This document shows positions 14,101 through 24,660 of a DNA stretch of 64,000 bases, piece after piece. The stretch is taken from contig CM064495.1 of NCBI GenBank assembly GCA_032716605.1, forward strand, positions 41,287,446 to 41,351,445, in the 5' to 3' direction. Each line of letters opens with the position of its first letter. The stretch's first letter is position 1. The notes under the pieces were generated by a model. The model saw only the letters and a list, made by a program, of their open reading frames with translations, had not been told where the DNA came from and ran no database searches. The position numbers were made by a program, and so were the translations under genes. This DNA comes from Paralithodes platypus (Eukaryota; Arthropoda; Malacostraca; Decapoda; Lithodidae).

Positions 14101-14662
14101 TAGGACGAGTAATTAAGGCGGTCACATACATTGTGTCGCTGGAACTGTGGGTTACAAAACATAGGCGACAGATAACGTACGTCCCTGGGGTCGGAGGGGT
14201 TAATAAGTCATAATAAATAAAAAAATATTAGGAAGTACCATACTAGTCTGTGTCTATAATTAATGATGATTATGTTTAGCAAAAGCAATTTAATAGTTGC
14301 ACCTGTTGAAAGGAACATGCATGGCTCTGATATTAAGGATGTAGCTACAACTGAACCGAGGTTGGTAATATTTTAACCTTAATATTTCTTGTTGTAGATG
14401 TCCCTGAAAGATGACTGCAGCATTCCTGGACGACTTCAACAACAGGTAATTTTATGGTGGGGTTTATATTAGCTATTGAAATAGATTTTATTTTGTACAG
14501 TTCCTGTACATATTTTCATTGTAAGCCTTTCATCTTCCATTTGCTGAACATTGACATGTTAAGCGAATGGAAGATGAAAGGCTTACAAAGAGAATATACG
14601 AGTCAGATACATGGGTAGGTAGAGGGGTAGGAAGACCTTCATAGAGATAGAGAAAATATGTA

Positions 14663-16377
14663 CCGTAAAGTGGGGTAACTTCGTACTGCGGTGATAACTT
14701 CGGACATCGGCGATAATAAGTAATTAGACATTGTCATTATATAATGGAAACGCTTTTTATTTTTATTTTTTTGTGGGGTCCGTTTAGAGAAATGGCAAAG
14801 GAAGAACATGTAAAAGTCCTAGGAAACTGACATGAGTATATGTACACTAAAAAATATATATATATGACGAAAATATGTACAGTAGGGTCTCACATAAAAC
14901 GAGTTTATGGTCGATAAACGAGGGCGTTTTATGTGAATTCGTTTTATGTGAACACAGCATTTTGGTGGCGCAATATCGTCAATGTTCACTGTAAGCGAAA
15001 ATTTTCGTACAAAGCGAACGATATTTCGTACGTTTTGTACGATATTTCGGCGTTTTATATGAAAGCGTACGATATTTTGTACGTTTTGTACGATATTTCG
15101 GCGCTCTATATGAAAACTCCTTGTATTTGCCCCACTTTGGCGGCGGACTCGTTTTATGTGATCACATTCGTTCTGATCGAAAATTAAATATTAATATTTT
15201 AGGTCGGTCGTTTTAATCGAGACTCGTTTTATGCGAACACGTTTTATGCGGGACCCTACTGTACATTTTTCGCTACCCTGCCAAACTTCTATCGCCCTGA
15301 AGAAATTTGTTTGTATGAATGATGTGACTGATATAATTTTGTAGTAACATTACCAGAGACAACATCCACCAAAGGAAATTTGTTACACTTGTATAACGCT
15401 CTAGCTAGAACACTATCATTTAGCCGATTGGGTTAAAAAAAAAAAAAATGCTAACTTCGGACATGGAACAACACAATAGTTTGTTATTATTTGCCCTATG
15501 AAAATCATTCATAATACTTGTCCATCATTAACATAGTGGTAAAAGACCAAATAATTATTCTCCGAGTCCAAAAACCCATGAAAATATGATAATATTCTAA
15601 CAGATTTATGTATTTCGGATAATTCTGGATATATAATATATATAAATTAGGAGAGGCATATATCTTGTCCAATTTTTTTTTTATCTGCCGAGAGAAACAT
15701 CAACAAATACGTTATACCTATAAAAATGCTCAAATTCATAAAAGTGTATATGCAGTGATATAGTATACATACAGTACCTATATATTTTCACTAGGCCTAG
15801 TTAATTTTTGAGTTATTGATTAGACAGCATTGGTTATTTTTCCTGCTCAATATTTTCTAAGAGTGAGCTCAATGCCTAACGAGAACAGATCCAAACAGAA
15901 TATATGTTAAACATCGTATATATCCCCCTCCTATACTGATTATACAGGCCTAAAAGTATTGACTGTGCATTTTCCACTTAAACATCGGACAGGAATAAGC
16001 AGCAATAATAAAATATTCATATAAAATAGTAGGAGCCGAAAAATGAATGAAATAAGGCCACGAACGTAGGTCCGAAGTTCTCCTCCGTTTGTCCGGAGTT
16101 ATCCCAGCTTTCTTGGCAATCATTTTCCATAAGAAATCACCTATGTCCAAAGTTATCCATACATGTCCGAAGTTTTCAACTTTTCAAGCAAACTTCGGAC
16201 ATCATTTAGGATAAGGATAGTTCTCTTATTATGGGGGATAATTTTAGGAGGCTTCCTGGATTACGGCGCACTATCACCATACATCACTTGACCTAGTTAA
16301 ATCTCTATAATGTGTTTACACTCAGGAGCAATTGTTAAAAAACTTCGAAAAATGTCCGAATTTACCCCATTTTACGG
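14663..16377. mobile_element. TA-flanked DNA transposon or large MITE, 1715 bp
   Basis: The termini are inverted repeats. The left end begins CCGTAAAGTGGGGTAACTTC, and the right end reads CCGTAAAATGGGGTAAATTC on the other strand. A TA duplication flanks it (14661-14662 and 16378-16379). Other array copies have the same flanks joined at a single TA, so the empty site is visible in the window. The motif AACTTCGGACAT or close variants recurs inside in both orientations (14696, 15453, 16069, 16090, 16143, 16163, 16191). No transposase is recognisable; a 66-codon ORF at 15950-16150 (-) is unassigned. A TA target suggests the Tc1/mariner superfamily. Confidence 0.85.
14880..15261. mobile_element. 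Nested 382-bp MITE with TA target duplication
   Basis: It lies inside the 14663-16377 element. It begins CAGTAGGGTCTCACATAAAA and ends with the near complement of that sequence (ATGCGGGACCCTACTG), flanked by TA on both sides. Inside, a roughly 50-bp sequence is duplicated (15017-15064 and 15066-15115). CAGT-type ends with a TA duplication fit pogo/Tigger-like MITEs. An 84-codon ORF inside it is low-complexity repeat, not a gene. Confidence 0.85.
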
Positions 16378-16379
16378 TA

Positions 16380-18157
16380 GTACAAGTGTTGGAAAATAGA
16401 GGAATGACTAGATCAGGCAAGAAAAGTGGTAGTGAATAGGAATAAATTTAGAATGCTATTGAGTAGATGAGTGAAAATGCGGGTGTTCCGCTGCCTGTTG
16501 AGACTGGTGCTTCTCCGGGAGGTCGGGGACCGGCGGTGTGCTGGATTGCCCTTAATGATTCCTGGGTGACTTAGATGTGTGTGAATTTGTAATTTGTGTT
16601 GTCCCTGTTCGGGCTCTGTCTCGAGTTGGCCACCCCCAGCTATGGGGTATGTGTCTGAGTATATACTTACTGTTCATACATCAATATTTATATTTTTAGA
16701 TAGGGCTTCAGATACACTGGTTATGATCATGTTAGGTTAATACAGTTGTCATAATAAATAGAAAATATTAGGAAGTACCATACCATTCTGTGTCTATAAT
16801 TTATGATGATTATGTTTAGCAAAAGCAATCTAATAGTTGCACCTGTTGAAAGGAACATGCATGGCTCTGATATTAAGGATGTAGCTACAACTGTACTGAG
16901 GTTGGTAATATTTTAACCGTAATTTTTCTTGTAGGTGTCCCTGAAAGAAGACTGCAGCATTCCTGGACGACTTCAACAACAGGTGAGTTTATGGTGGGGT
17001 TTATATTGGCCATTGAAATAGATTTTAATTTGTACAGTTCCTGTACATATCTTCTTTGTAAGCCTTTCATCTTCCATTTGCTGAACATGAACATGTTAAG
17101 TGAATGGAAGATCAAAGGCTTACAAAGAGAATATGGGAGTCAGATACAAGGGGAGGTAGAGGGTTAGGAAGACCTCCATTGGGATGGAAACAAATTTATA
17201 GTACCTGTACAAGCATTGGAAAATAGAGGAATGACTATAGATCAGGCAAGAGAAGTGGTAATAAATAGGAATGAATCGAGAATGCTAGTGCCTAGCGAGT
17301 AGATAAGTGAAAACGCGGCCGTTTGGGAGAGGTGGTCGGGCACCAGTTGGACTAGATAATAGTCCGTCAGGGGCCTGGCCCGGGTAGATCGTATATATGA
17401 AGGGTCATGAGTGGTGGGCAGGCACTGTGGTGTGTTCCGCAGCCTGCCGAGACCGGAACTTCTCCGGGAGGTCGGGGGCCAGAGGAGTGCTGGAGTGCCT
17501 TAGTGATTCCTGGTCTCTGGGACTTCTAGGCGACTTAGATGTGTGTGAATTTGTAATTTGTTTTTTGTGTTGTGTGGTCCCTGTTCGGGTTCTGTCTCGA
17601 GTCGGCAATCCCCAGCTATGGGGTATGTGCCTGAGTATATACATACTGTACATGCATCAATTTACACATTTTTTAAATAGGGCGTCAGATACACTGGTTA
17701 TGATCATGTTAGGTTTATAGTCATAATAATAGAAAATATTAGGATGTAACATACCATTCTGTGTCTATAATTTATGATGATTATGTTTAGCAAAAGCAAT
17801 CTAATAGTTGCACCTGTTGAAAGGAACATGCATGGCTCTGATATTAAGGATGTAGCTATAACTGGACTGAGGTTGGTAATATTTTAACCGTAATATTTCT
17901 TGTTGTAGGTGTCACTGAAAGAAGACTGCAGCACTCCAGGTTGACTTCAACAATAGGTAAGTTTTGTTGGGGTTAATACTAACTATTGCAATAGATTTTC
18001 CAGTGTACAGTTCCTGTAATCAGGCTCACAACAAGTCTGGGAAATCCAAAGTGCTCAATTAGGCAAAACATAATTCAATGTAAAAATATACCAACTTCCC
18101 CTCAATTTGTGTATGCATCATACTTGTCTTGCTAATTAATTTTATAATATTTTTATG
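16380..18157. repeat. Diverged array-derived sequence
   Basis: This continues the tandem unit after the TA element. It holds two roughly 970-bp sub-repeats, each with a splice-flanked 48-nt segment (16935-16982, 17909-17956) and parts of the dispersed GC-rich block. It is clearly more diverged than the first 14 kb. Confidence 0.8.
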
Positions 18158-19224
18158 TACAGTGAACCCTCAAACTACGCGTGGGATGCGTACTGTGCTG
18201 TCGGCGCGTACGTTAGTTTGCGCGTACATGGGAGTTAAATATAAATGGGGAAAATAGGTATTGGTCTGGGTCCGACCGAAAGTTGTACTATTTCTACCTT
18301 TCATCACCTAAAATCCACAAATATATAACATATTACTGTACAAATATGTTTTCATAACCTAATCTACCACACAAAATACATTTAATGTATACAAATAAGA
18401 CACAAACATAAATTATCTCACATTGGTAGTGGTTGAGCAATGCCGGATCTGCGCCATTGATCGATAGCACTGCGCCCGAAACGGATCGACCGAAATAATT
18501 GGCCTAACCGCCTAGGCTTACTGGTGAAGTTTTGAGTCGAAAAGTAATACACCCTGTATAGCCTATAGTTTCATATAGCCTACATAGTGTCAAGTGAGAT
18601 AGTTCAATAGCTCCTAATTATACATATTAAAGAATTGGCTTCACATCATTTAGCCAGGGGAGAGCAGTGGGCTTTGAAGCGACTTTCGAAAGAAGTGTAA
18701 ACAATCTCGCCTCCAACTACCGAACAGAAATAGATTTTCCATTTCCGATTTTGTTAGCGCAATAAATGATACATGCAATGTAAAACGAAGAACAGTCTTT
18801 TAACCTTCCAACCCCGGCTAGGGTAGATCGTGACTGTACTCTGTGTCCGGGGGTTTTGAGGAATTTTGGTCCATGTTGATTCACCTGTTACTCCTGAAAT
18901 ACATGACACAAAGTTATAAAAAAAAAAAAAAATGTTGCACAAACCTTCATGTGTAGAATGCCGTTGAGTAGAGGTCTCTAGCCCAAGTGATTGCATAATG
19001 GCGAGCGCGGGAAGTGGAGTGATTTTTATGCGGGAAAATCTTCCCGCGTTCGGATGCGTCGCCTTGGCCCAGGCCCCGGCTTGGCTAACCTACTGCGCAC
19101 TTAGCCACTCGTCGCGCCAGAGTTTTTACCTCCCGGAGGCGATTTTATTTATTGATAGTGATGTTATTATAGTTATTTGGAGTCCAATTATATAAAATAT
19201 GTGTATTAGGCTATCATTGTCACT

Positions 19225-19905
19225 AATATTTCACATTTTCACTCGATACCGTAGTTTTTATGAGTAATTGAGGCTGGTTATTGTTATATTACGCACTGAT
19301 TATTCGTTATCACAGGTGTTTATTATACTTTGGCCATCTAATATTAGTTCGTGTGTCACTTTCACTTTGGTAAATATGCTTGAGAGAGTGTCACTGTCAC
19401 TGATAATGCTCATTTTCACTTGATACGGTACATTTTATTAGTAATTGAGGTAGGTTATTGTTATATTAGGCAGTGATTATTCGTTATCACAGGTGTTTAT
19501 TATACTTTGGCCATCTAATATTACTTCGTGTGTCACTTTCACTTTGGTAAATATGCTTGAGAGAGTGTCACTGTCACTGATAATGCTCATTTTCACTTGA
19601 TACGGTACATTTTATTAGTAATTGAGGTAGGTTATTGTTATATTAGGCAGTGATTATTCGTTATCACAGGTGTTTATTATACTTTGGCCATCTAATATTA
19701 CTTCGTGTGTCACTTTCACTTTGGTAAATATGCTTGAGAGAGTGTCACTGTCACTGATAATGCTCATTTTCACTTGATACGGTACATTTTATTAGTAATT
19801 GAGGTAGGTTATTGTTATATTAGGCACTGATTATTCGTTATCACAGGTGTTTATTATACTTTGGCCATCTAATATTATGTCATGTGTCACTTTCACTTAG
19901 TTATA
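19225..19905. repeat. 177-bp tandem repeat inside the piggyBac element
   Basis: The landmark TATTATACTTTGG occurs at 19321, 19498, 19675 and 19852, a constant 177-bp spacing giving about 3.9 copies. It lies between the left end of the element and the transposase stop codon. No coding content was seen. It may be 3' non-coding sequence of the transposon. Confidence 0.92.
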
Positions 19906-20069
19906 TGCTTTGTAAACATTTTATATACAATTTATTGTGTCTTTTTTCACTTATTTATATATGTTTTCATAATACATGACTTTTTTATCACAATACATTG
20001 TTTTATTTCCACTTGTTGCCTATATACATACATATTGTCAGTCTTTGGTACTTTCACTATGATTATTAG

Positions 20070-22094
20070 TTAGTACTCCTGCTTGGTGTGGTATTCAGCA
20101 AAGCACGGTATAGCACATAGTGACACCTGGCACTCCACACACTGCATGGTGGTCTTTTTCTGCTTCCTCGGCCTCACCTGGCTGTTCCAGCAGACATGGC
20201 ACCGCCTTCTGCTAATGGTGACTCCATCTCGTTCCAGAGGCAGGTAACCGAGCTTGTGCACATTTAGATACTGTGCACACTGCATGCGGTCCTGAACGGG
20301 GCGCCCAGGTTGTGCCACTGCCCTCTGTGGCGTAGCATACCTGTCCAGGAGCTCCACCAACACCTGTTTTTGGAACCTCCGCAGGCTACTGAACTTCCTG
20401 GGTGTGCGCGGATTCCGAAGCCTGTAGATATTGTAGGCATTCAGCATTGACATGTCCACCATGTGCAGAAAGAACTTTTTGTACCATCTGCACGAGGTAC
20501 GCAGACAGTCGATGAAGCCTATCTGCATGTCGGACTTGTCCTCCAGCCTCATATTTATGTTGTAGTCCATTACAGCATCGGGCTTGGTCACCCTGACTTG
20601 GGTGCGGCGATCCACCTTGCCAGTCTCAACCATTTCCCCCTTGTGGACGGTGCTCAGGAGGTTGACCTTCCACTGGTCGTGCCAGTGAATAGCCAGAATG
20701 GGTCCCGACTTCTTCTTGAAGACATCGCCTTTCTTGGTTTTAGGAGGGAAAGTTGGCATGCCCTTCCTTTTCGCTCTAACTGTGCCTACAGTCCCCGTCT
20801 TGCGCTGATGGAGGTACTTTGAGAGAGTGGGGGACGTGTAGTAGTTGTCCGTGTAGAGGACGTGATTCTTTTCGAAGTACCGGTTCATCATGGCTTGAAC
20901 CACTGCTCCGCCAAAGCCAATGAGGGGGTCTATTTCCACGTCCCCTTCCTTCCCGCTGTAGACCAGGAAGTCCAGGACATAGCCAGTTTGGCAATCGCAC
21001 AGCACAAAGAACTTTATACCAAAGCGATGTCTCTTTGAGGGGATGTACTGCCTGAAGCTCAGCTTTCCCCGGAACAGCACAAGAGACTCGTCAATACAGA
21101 CGTTGCAGAAGGGCGTGAAGTATGACGTGAAACGTTCTCGCATCATCTCGTACAACGTCCTAATCTTCCACAGCTTGTCAGAGAGATGCATGTCGGTGTT
21201 GGTGACAAGATGGAGCGCTCCGAGGATGTCGAGGTACCGGTCCCGAGAGATGTATTTCCCGAAGGCAGGGGTGGATATCAGATCTTTGGTGATCCAATAG
21301 TCAGCCAACCTGTGCTTCTTTACATGAGGCATTAGCATGGTGATTGCCAGGAACACCATGAACTCGGGATGAGTCACTGGGGTCCACCGCTTCATGTGGC
21401 CCTTGGTCACCTTGCCAAAAAAGTTCACCTGGATTTGGTGGTGCTTGTTTGTCTCTTCTATGACAAACTCAGTAACCTTATCAAAAAATGCCTCAAAAAG
21501 CTCATGTGGTGGAGCATTGGGGCCTGCGGGAAAACTTGGGGTAACTCCTGAACCCTCCTGTACCTCATCAAAAGGGGTTACATCAGGGTCATTCACTTCA
21601 TCAGCAGCCACATCCGGCCAGTTGAAAATATAAAAAGGGTCCTGCTGGCGACGCTGACGAGGAGCTGCAGCTGGGGCAGCACGCCCACGAACTTTGGCGG
21701 CGCGCACCCTAGGGCGGCCAGGAGCGCGACGGCGCCCAGGCCCAGCCCGGCGGCCAGGAGCACGACGGCCCTGGGCAAAGCGTCTGGGTTGAGGGTCGTC
21801 AATGTCCATAAAGTCATCGTCGTTGTCGTCAGAGCCGTCATCTTGCCCTGACGGTGGACCCAGGTAATCATGGCCAGAGTCATCTGTGAGGTGCCCTTCA
21901 TCTTCAGACCCCCCCTCATAATCTCGCGGGGAACGAATGATGCGTGGGCGTAGGTCGGCGAGGTGGGGAAGGAGTGGCAGGTGAGGCTCTGTCATCTTCA
22001 TGCAGAGGTTCGGGGCTCCTTGGCCTACGACGAGTCGTAGACAGCACTGGTTCAGTGTCTGTAGGTGCAGGTATGGATGCGAGGTCAAATACAT
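20070..22094 (-). CDS. piggyBac-family transposase, main body
   Basis: The 674-codon reading frame catalyses cut-and-paste transposition at TTAA sites. An acidic stretch (about residues 60-100) and an Arg/Pro-rich stretch (101-150) precede the transposase domain, which starts near residue 196. Likely catalytic aspartates are D335 (CIDES), D416 (YTDNYY) and D510 (MDYN), with a following ED..D at 519-522, matching the family pattern. A C-terminal cysteine-rich, RING-like domain has C632, C635, C652, C655, C660, C664 and H669, as in piggyBac transposases that use it to bind the ends. No stop interrupts the domain. The first roughly 35 codons overlap another frame (21916-23079) that probably encodes the real N-terminus, so the natural start is uncertain. 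The gene lies wholly inside the TTAA-flanked element. Confidence 0.9.
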   Translation of the reverse strand: MYLTSHPYLHLQTLNQCCLRLVVGQGAPNLCMKMTEPHLPLLPHLADLRPRIIRSPRDYEGGSEDEGHLTDDSGHDYLGPPSGQDDGSDDNDDDFMDIDDPQPRRFAQGRRAPGRRAGPGRRRAPGRPRVRAAKVRGRAAPAAAPRQRRQQDPFYIFNWPDVAADEVNDPDVTPFDEVQEGSGVTPSFPAGPNAPPHELFEAFFDKVTEFVIEETNKHHQIQVNFFGKVTKGHMKRWTPVTHPEFMVFLAITMLMPHVKKHRLADYWITKDLISTPAFGKYISRDRYLDILGALHLVTNTDMHLSDKLWKIRTLYEMMRERFTSYFTPFCNVCIDESLVLFRGKLSFRQYIPSKRHRFGIKFFVLCDCQTGYVLDFLVYSGKEGDVEIDPLIGFGGAVVQAMMNRYFEKNHVLYTDNYYTSPTLSKYLHQRKTGTVGTVRAKRKGMPTFPPKTKKGDVFKKKSGPILAIHWHDQWKVNLLSTVHKGEMVETGKVDRRTQVRVTKPDAVMDYNINMRLEDKSDMQIGFIDCLRTSCRWYKKFFLHMVDMSMLNAYNIYRLRNPRTPRKFSSLRRFQKQVLVELLDRYATPQRAVAQPGRPVQDRMQCAQYLNVHKLGYLPLERDGVTISRRRCHVCWNSQVRPRKQKKTTMQCVECQVSLCAIPCFAEYHTKQEY

Positions 22095-23079
22095 CGTCAG
22101 GAACCTCTGTTGTAGGCTGGAGAGGTGGGGTGGACCCTGGGGAAAGTTGCGGGGGCGTATGGCTGGGACCGGCAGGGGTGGAAGCCGCGGGAGCCTCGAA
22201 CAAAGAGCGCCTACTTGTAGCTCCTTTTTTCACATATTTTCTCCCTTTTCCCTTTTCTGTAGTAGTATGTCTCCTCTCGGGGGAAATAGGGGGTAAATAG
22301 GCCGAAAGTGGGGGGTCCTCAACCCTAGGCAGTGCTGGTGGTGGTGGGGAAGAATGGCGGGCAACTTGGGTGGCGTGGGTAGATAAGGAAGGCAATGGCG
22401 GGTCAACCTCACCCTCACGCTCAGCCTCACTGGCACCCTCACGCACTGCTCCCTCACCAAGTTTTAGGGCCTCTTTCCTGGCTGCCGCGGCCGCCTTTTC
22501 AAGAACTTGCTTCTTATAAAAACTTATCTTGAATGGGGATTTAGCTGGCGAAGGGCTAGGTGTCGTGTCACTCAACCTAAACTTGGCAGTCGACCTAGTG
22601 CTGTCCCATTCGCTCACTCTCACTACACTCTCATCACCTTGCACAACTATATCACGTTCAGTACTATCATCACTTTCATCGTCATGCTCAAATCCAACAA
22701 ATTGCGCGTCTCTTTGATGAATTTCGTCTAGATCGTCTAAATCTTCACTATAGTGAGACTGATAAGACTCGGAGCTATCACTGCCCAAGTCATCAACACT
22801 ATTTTGTCCTTCACCACGTTCATAACTCCTCAAAGCTATTTCAATACCTCCGGGAGTCAACGCATCTTTTACGTGCCTTTGCGTTAGGGCGCGACGAACA
22901 TGGGCAGGCGTCGAAGGGAGCATGGAATCGGACACAGGGGAATCACTTTTTGGGCTAGTATCCATGTTGGCGGCAGGGTAGAGACTGTTTTGGTGGCGTA
23001 CATGGTGTCTGGTGGCGTCGCCTAGCGACCACGGAACGAAATGTTTACGCGCGCCATTCGAAAGCACATACGCAAGCAA
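21916..23079 (-). CDS. N-terminal extension of the piggyBac transposase (frame-broken) or separate ORF
   Basis: This open frame of 387 codons starts 77 bp inside the right end of the piggyBac and overlaps the transposase frame by 179 bp. A second Met at about residue 39 (MDTSPKSDSPVSDS) may be the real start. The product is Ser/Pro/Asp/Glu-rich and disordered-looking. It has an acidic middle (SSESYQSHYSEDLDDLDEI) and a basic, proline-rich end (RRRPRSPEP), with no recognised domain. The simplest reading is that it was fused to the transposase and a one-base indel in the overlap shifted the frame. Translational frameshifting or a small intron are other options. Function beyond transposase regulation is unknown. 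Confidence 0.6.
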   Translation of the reverse strand: MLAYVLSNGARKHFVPWSLGDATRHHVRHQNSLYPAANMDTSPKSDSPVSDSMLPSTPAHVRRALTQRHVKDALTPGGIEIALRSYERGEGQNSVDDLGSDSSESYQSHYSEDLDDLDEIHQRDAQFVGFEHDDESDDSTERDIVVQGDESVVRVSEWDSTRSTAKFRLSDTTPSPSPAKSPFKISFYKKQVLEKAAAAARKEALKLGEGAVREGASEAEREGEVDPPLPSLSTHATQVARHSSPPPPALPRVEDPPLSAYLPPISPERRHTTTEKGKGRKYVKKGATSRRSLFEAPAASTPAGPSHTPPQLSPGSTPPLQPTTEVPDDVFDLASIPAPTDTEPVLSTTRRRPRSPEPLHEDDRASPATPSPPRRPTPTHHSFPARL

Positions 23080-23384
23080 TGGTACAATGTTGTACCACCC
23101 GGGTTCCTCGGGTCAAAACATAATGGTACACACGTGTACCACCCGGGGTTGAAGGGTTAATAGATTCATAATATCCTGTTGTGCTTTATAGATACATAAT
23201 AGTTTGGTACGGGAGATGTGTCTCTCTCCACAGTCAACAGTGACGACGTTGGAGGGTTATTTTTTTTGCTCAGCGCTGCGTACATTTAATATGAGCGTAC
23301 TTACGTATTTGTTTCCTCAATTGTGGTTAGAGCGTAGTTTTATTTCGCGTAGATAAATTGCGCGTAATTTGAGGGTTCACTGTA

Positions 23385-24660
23385 TTTGTTATTGAGAGAT
23401 ATTTGGATAAAGTGGTATCTTATATATATAATTGTTTATGACCTCCAATGCCACATTAGATAATTCAACATACCATCAGTTCCCTCCTGGACAGATTACA
23501 GGACCATTTACTGGATATTATGAAGGGATCAAATAGGAACTTGTTGAACTGAATAATAGGATATCAATAACAAAACACTTTTACTGTATATAAAGTTGTT
23601 AATTATATGTCCTAACTGTTTATGAATTGGTCAAATATAAACTTGTACTGTATGATGACCTGGTCAAATCTAAATAATATCTAGTATTCTGTATATAATA
23701 ATGATGATAATGTTTCCAAGACAATAACATGGTTGCTTTACCAAAAGTGGTTCTGACATGAATACGATAACTACCTGTACTTCATTTTTTGTCCAAATGT
23801 TCTAACCATGATATTTGTTATTATAGATATTGCTTGCTGGTTACAAGGTCCCACAGAGAAGAGTTTAAATAGAGGTGAGTTACATAATTATGAATTTTAA
23901 TTTTGATATGGTTTTGATATTTGATTAATAGGAATGTGACCCCCTAGCCTCTTGTAACTCGAGGAAGACTGGAGCCGAGGGGTTGACTAACAAATTGAAA
24001 AATATCATCACAGTTGCTAAAGTACTTTTTGAGGTGATTTAGATTGGGATTACCCAATACATTTATAGGTATACTTGGTCTGAAGTCCCCTTATTATATT
24101 GAAGGATTTTTGGTGGGTACGGATGATAGTTCTACATAAATATGAAACTCCAGTTATTCCTGTAAATTATCCCAATTCTCCATGACTGCTGAAGTAGGGC
24201 AGGGCAACAATAATCTCTTAATTTGTTAACCCCCTGGACTCCAAGCGATTTAATAAAAAAGTACTCTCCAGGACCAGCCACTTGTCAATTATTTTATTTC
24301 CTGAAATTACATGGGATGGGTTAGTAATCAAGGAAAAACAACATAAAACTGCCCTCCTAGGTCATTTGGGGGTCCTGGGGGTTGGGGTAAGTCACAATTA
24401 ACATGGTGTGATGGATAGACAATATACTGGAAAATCACTCGCGCGCGCCCACACACACGGCTGGACTTATGGGGTTGCCAACCGTGGGTATTATTCTGTG
24501 GGATCCTAAAGTAGTTCCCTACAAATCTGAATACTCTTGGTGCCATAGGACGAGTAATAAGGCGGTCACATACATTGCGTCGCTGGAACTGTGGGTTACA
24601 AAACAGGCGACAGATAACGTACGTCCCTGGGGTCGGAGGGGTTAATAGTCATGATAAATA
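23385..24660. repeat. Array unit remainder
   Basis: It picks up the tandem unit exactly where the TA element broke it (TATTTGTTATTGAGAG) and runs through the type C segment at 23827-23874. A deleted/diverged stretch near 23925-24270 follows, and the unit landmark recurs at 24373. Confidence 0.88.

Larger units (their letters stand above)
1..14660. repeat. Tandem array of a 2.76-2.79 kb unit (about 5.3 copies)
   Basis: The same landmark recurs at 1, 2769, 5559, 8348, 11131 and 13892, giving unit lengths of 2768, 2790, 2789, 2783 and 2761. The last copy stops at about 14,660, where a transposon begins. The copies look almost identical base for base; the main differences are in a CA/CACG microsatellite and a few 2-6 bp indels. 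Each unit contains an internal 940-bp duplication (for example around 497 and 1437) and three splice-flanked 48-nt segments. The near identity means recent amplification or an assembly artefact. Diverged pieces of the same unit continue to 27.7 kb, so this was an older repeat before the recent expansion. Confidence 0.95.
18804..23156 (-). mobile_element. piggyBac transposon, 4353 bp
   Basis: TTAA lies at both edges (18800-18803 and 23157-23160). The ends are short inverted repeats, CCTTCCAACCCCGG on the left and CCCTTCAACCCCGG on the right when read on the other strand (12 of 14 identical). A piggyBac-family transposase lies inside on the - strand. TTAA plus CC-starting ends is the piggyBac hallmark. 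It is inserted in a TA-flanked element that is itself inserted in the tandem unit. Confidence 0.92.
18160..23382. mobile_element. TA-flanked element interrupted by piggyBac
   Basis: The left end is CAGTGAACCCTCAAACTACG and the right end is its near complement (ATTTGAGGGTTCACTG). TA duplications lie at 18158-18159 and 23383-23384. Array copies elsewhere show the joined empty site (TTTTTATGTATTTGTT). Without the piggyBac inside, the element would be about 866 bp and has no transposase of its own, so it is a pogo/Tigger-like non-autonomous element. Confidence 0.85.

Noticed and set aside
14933..15187. 84-codon ORF with repeated YDIS
   Set aside because: Wholly inside a MITE and generated by its internal tandem duplication.
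20463..20822. 119-codon + strand ORF and other ORFs opposite the transposase
   Set aside because: Shadow frames of the piggyBac transposase with no independent similarity.
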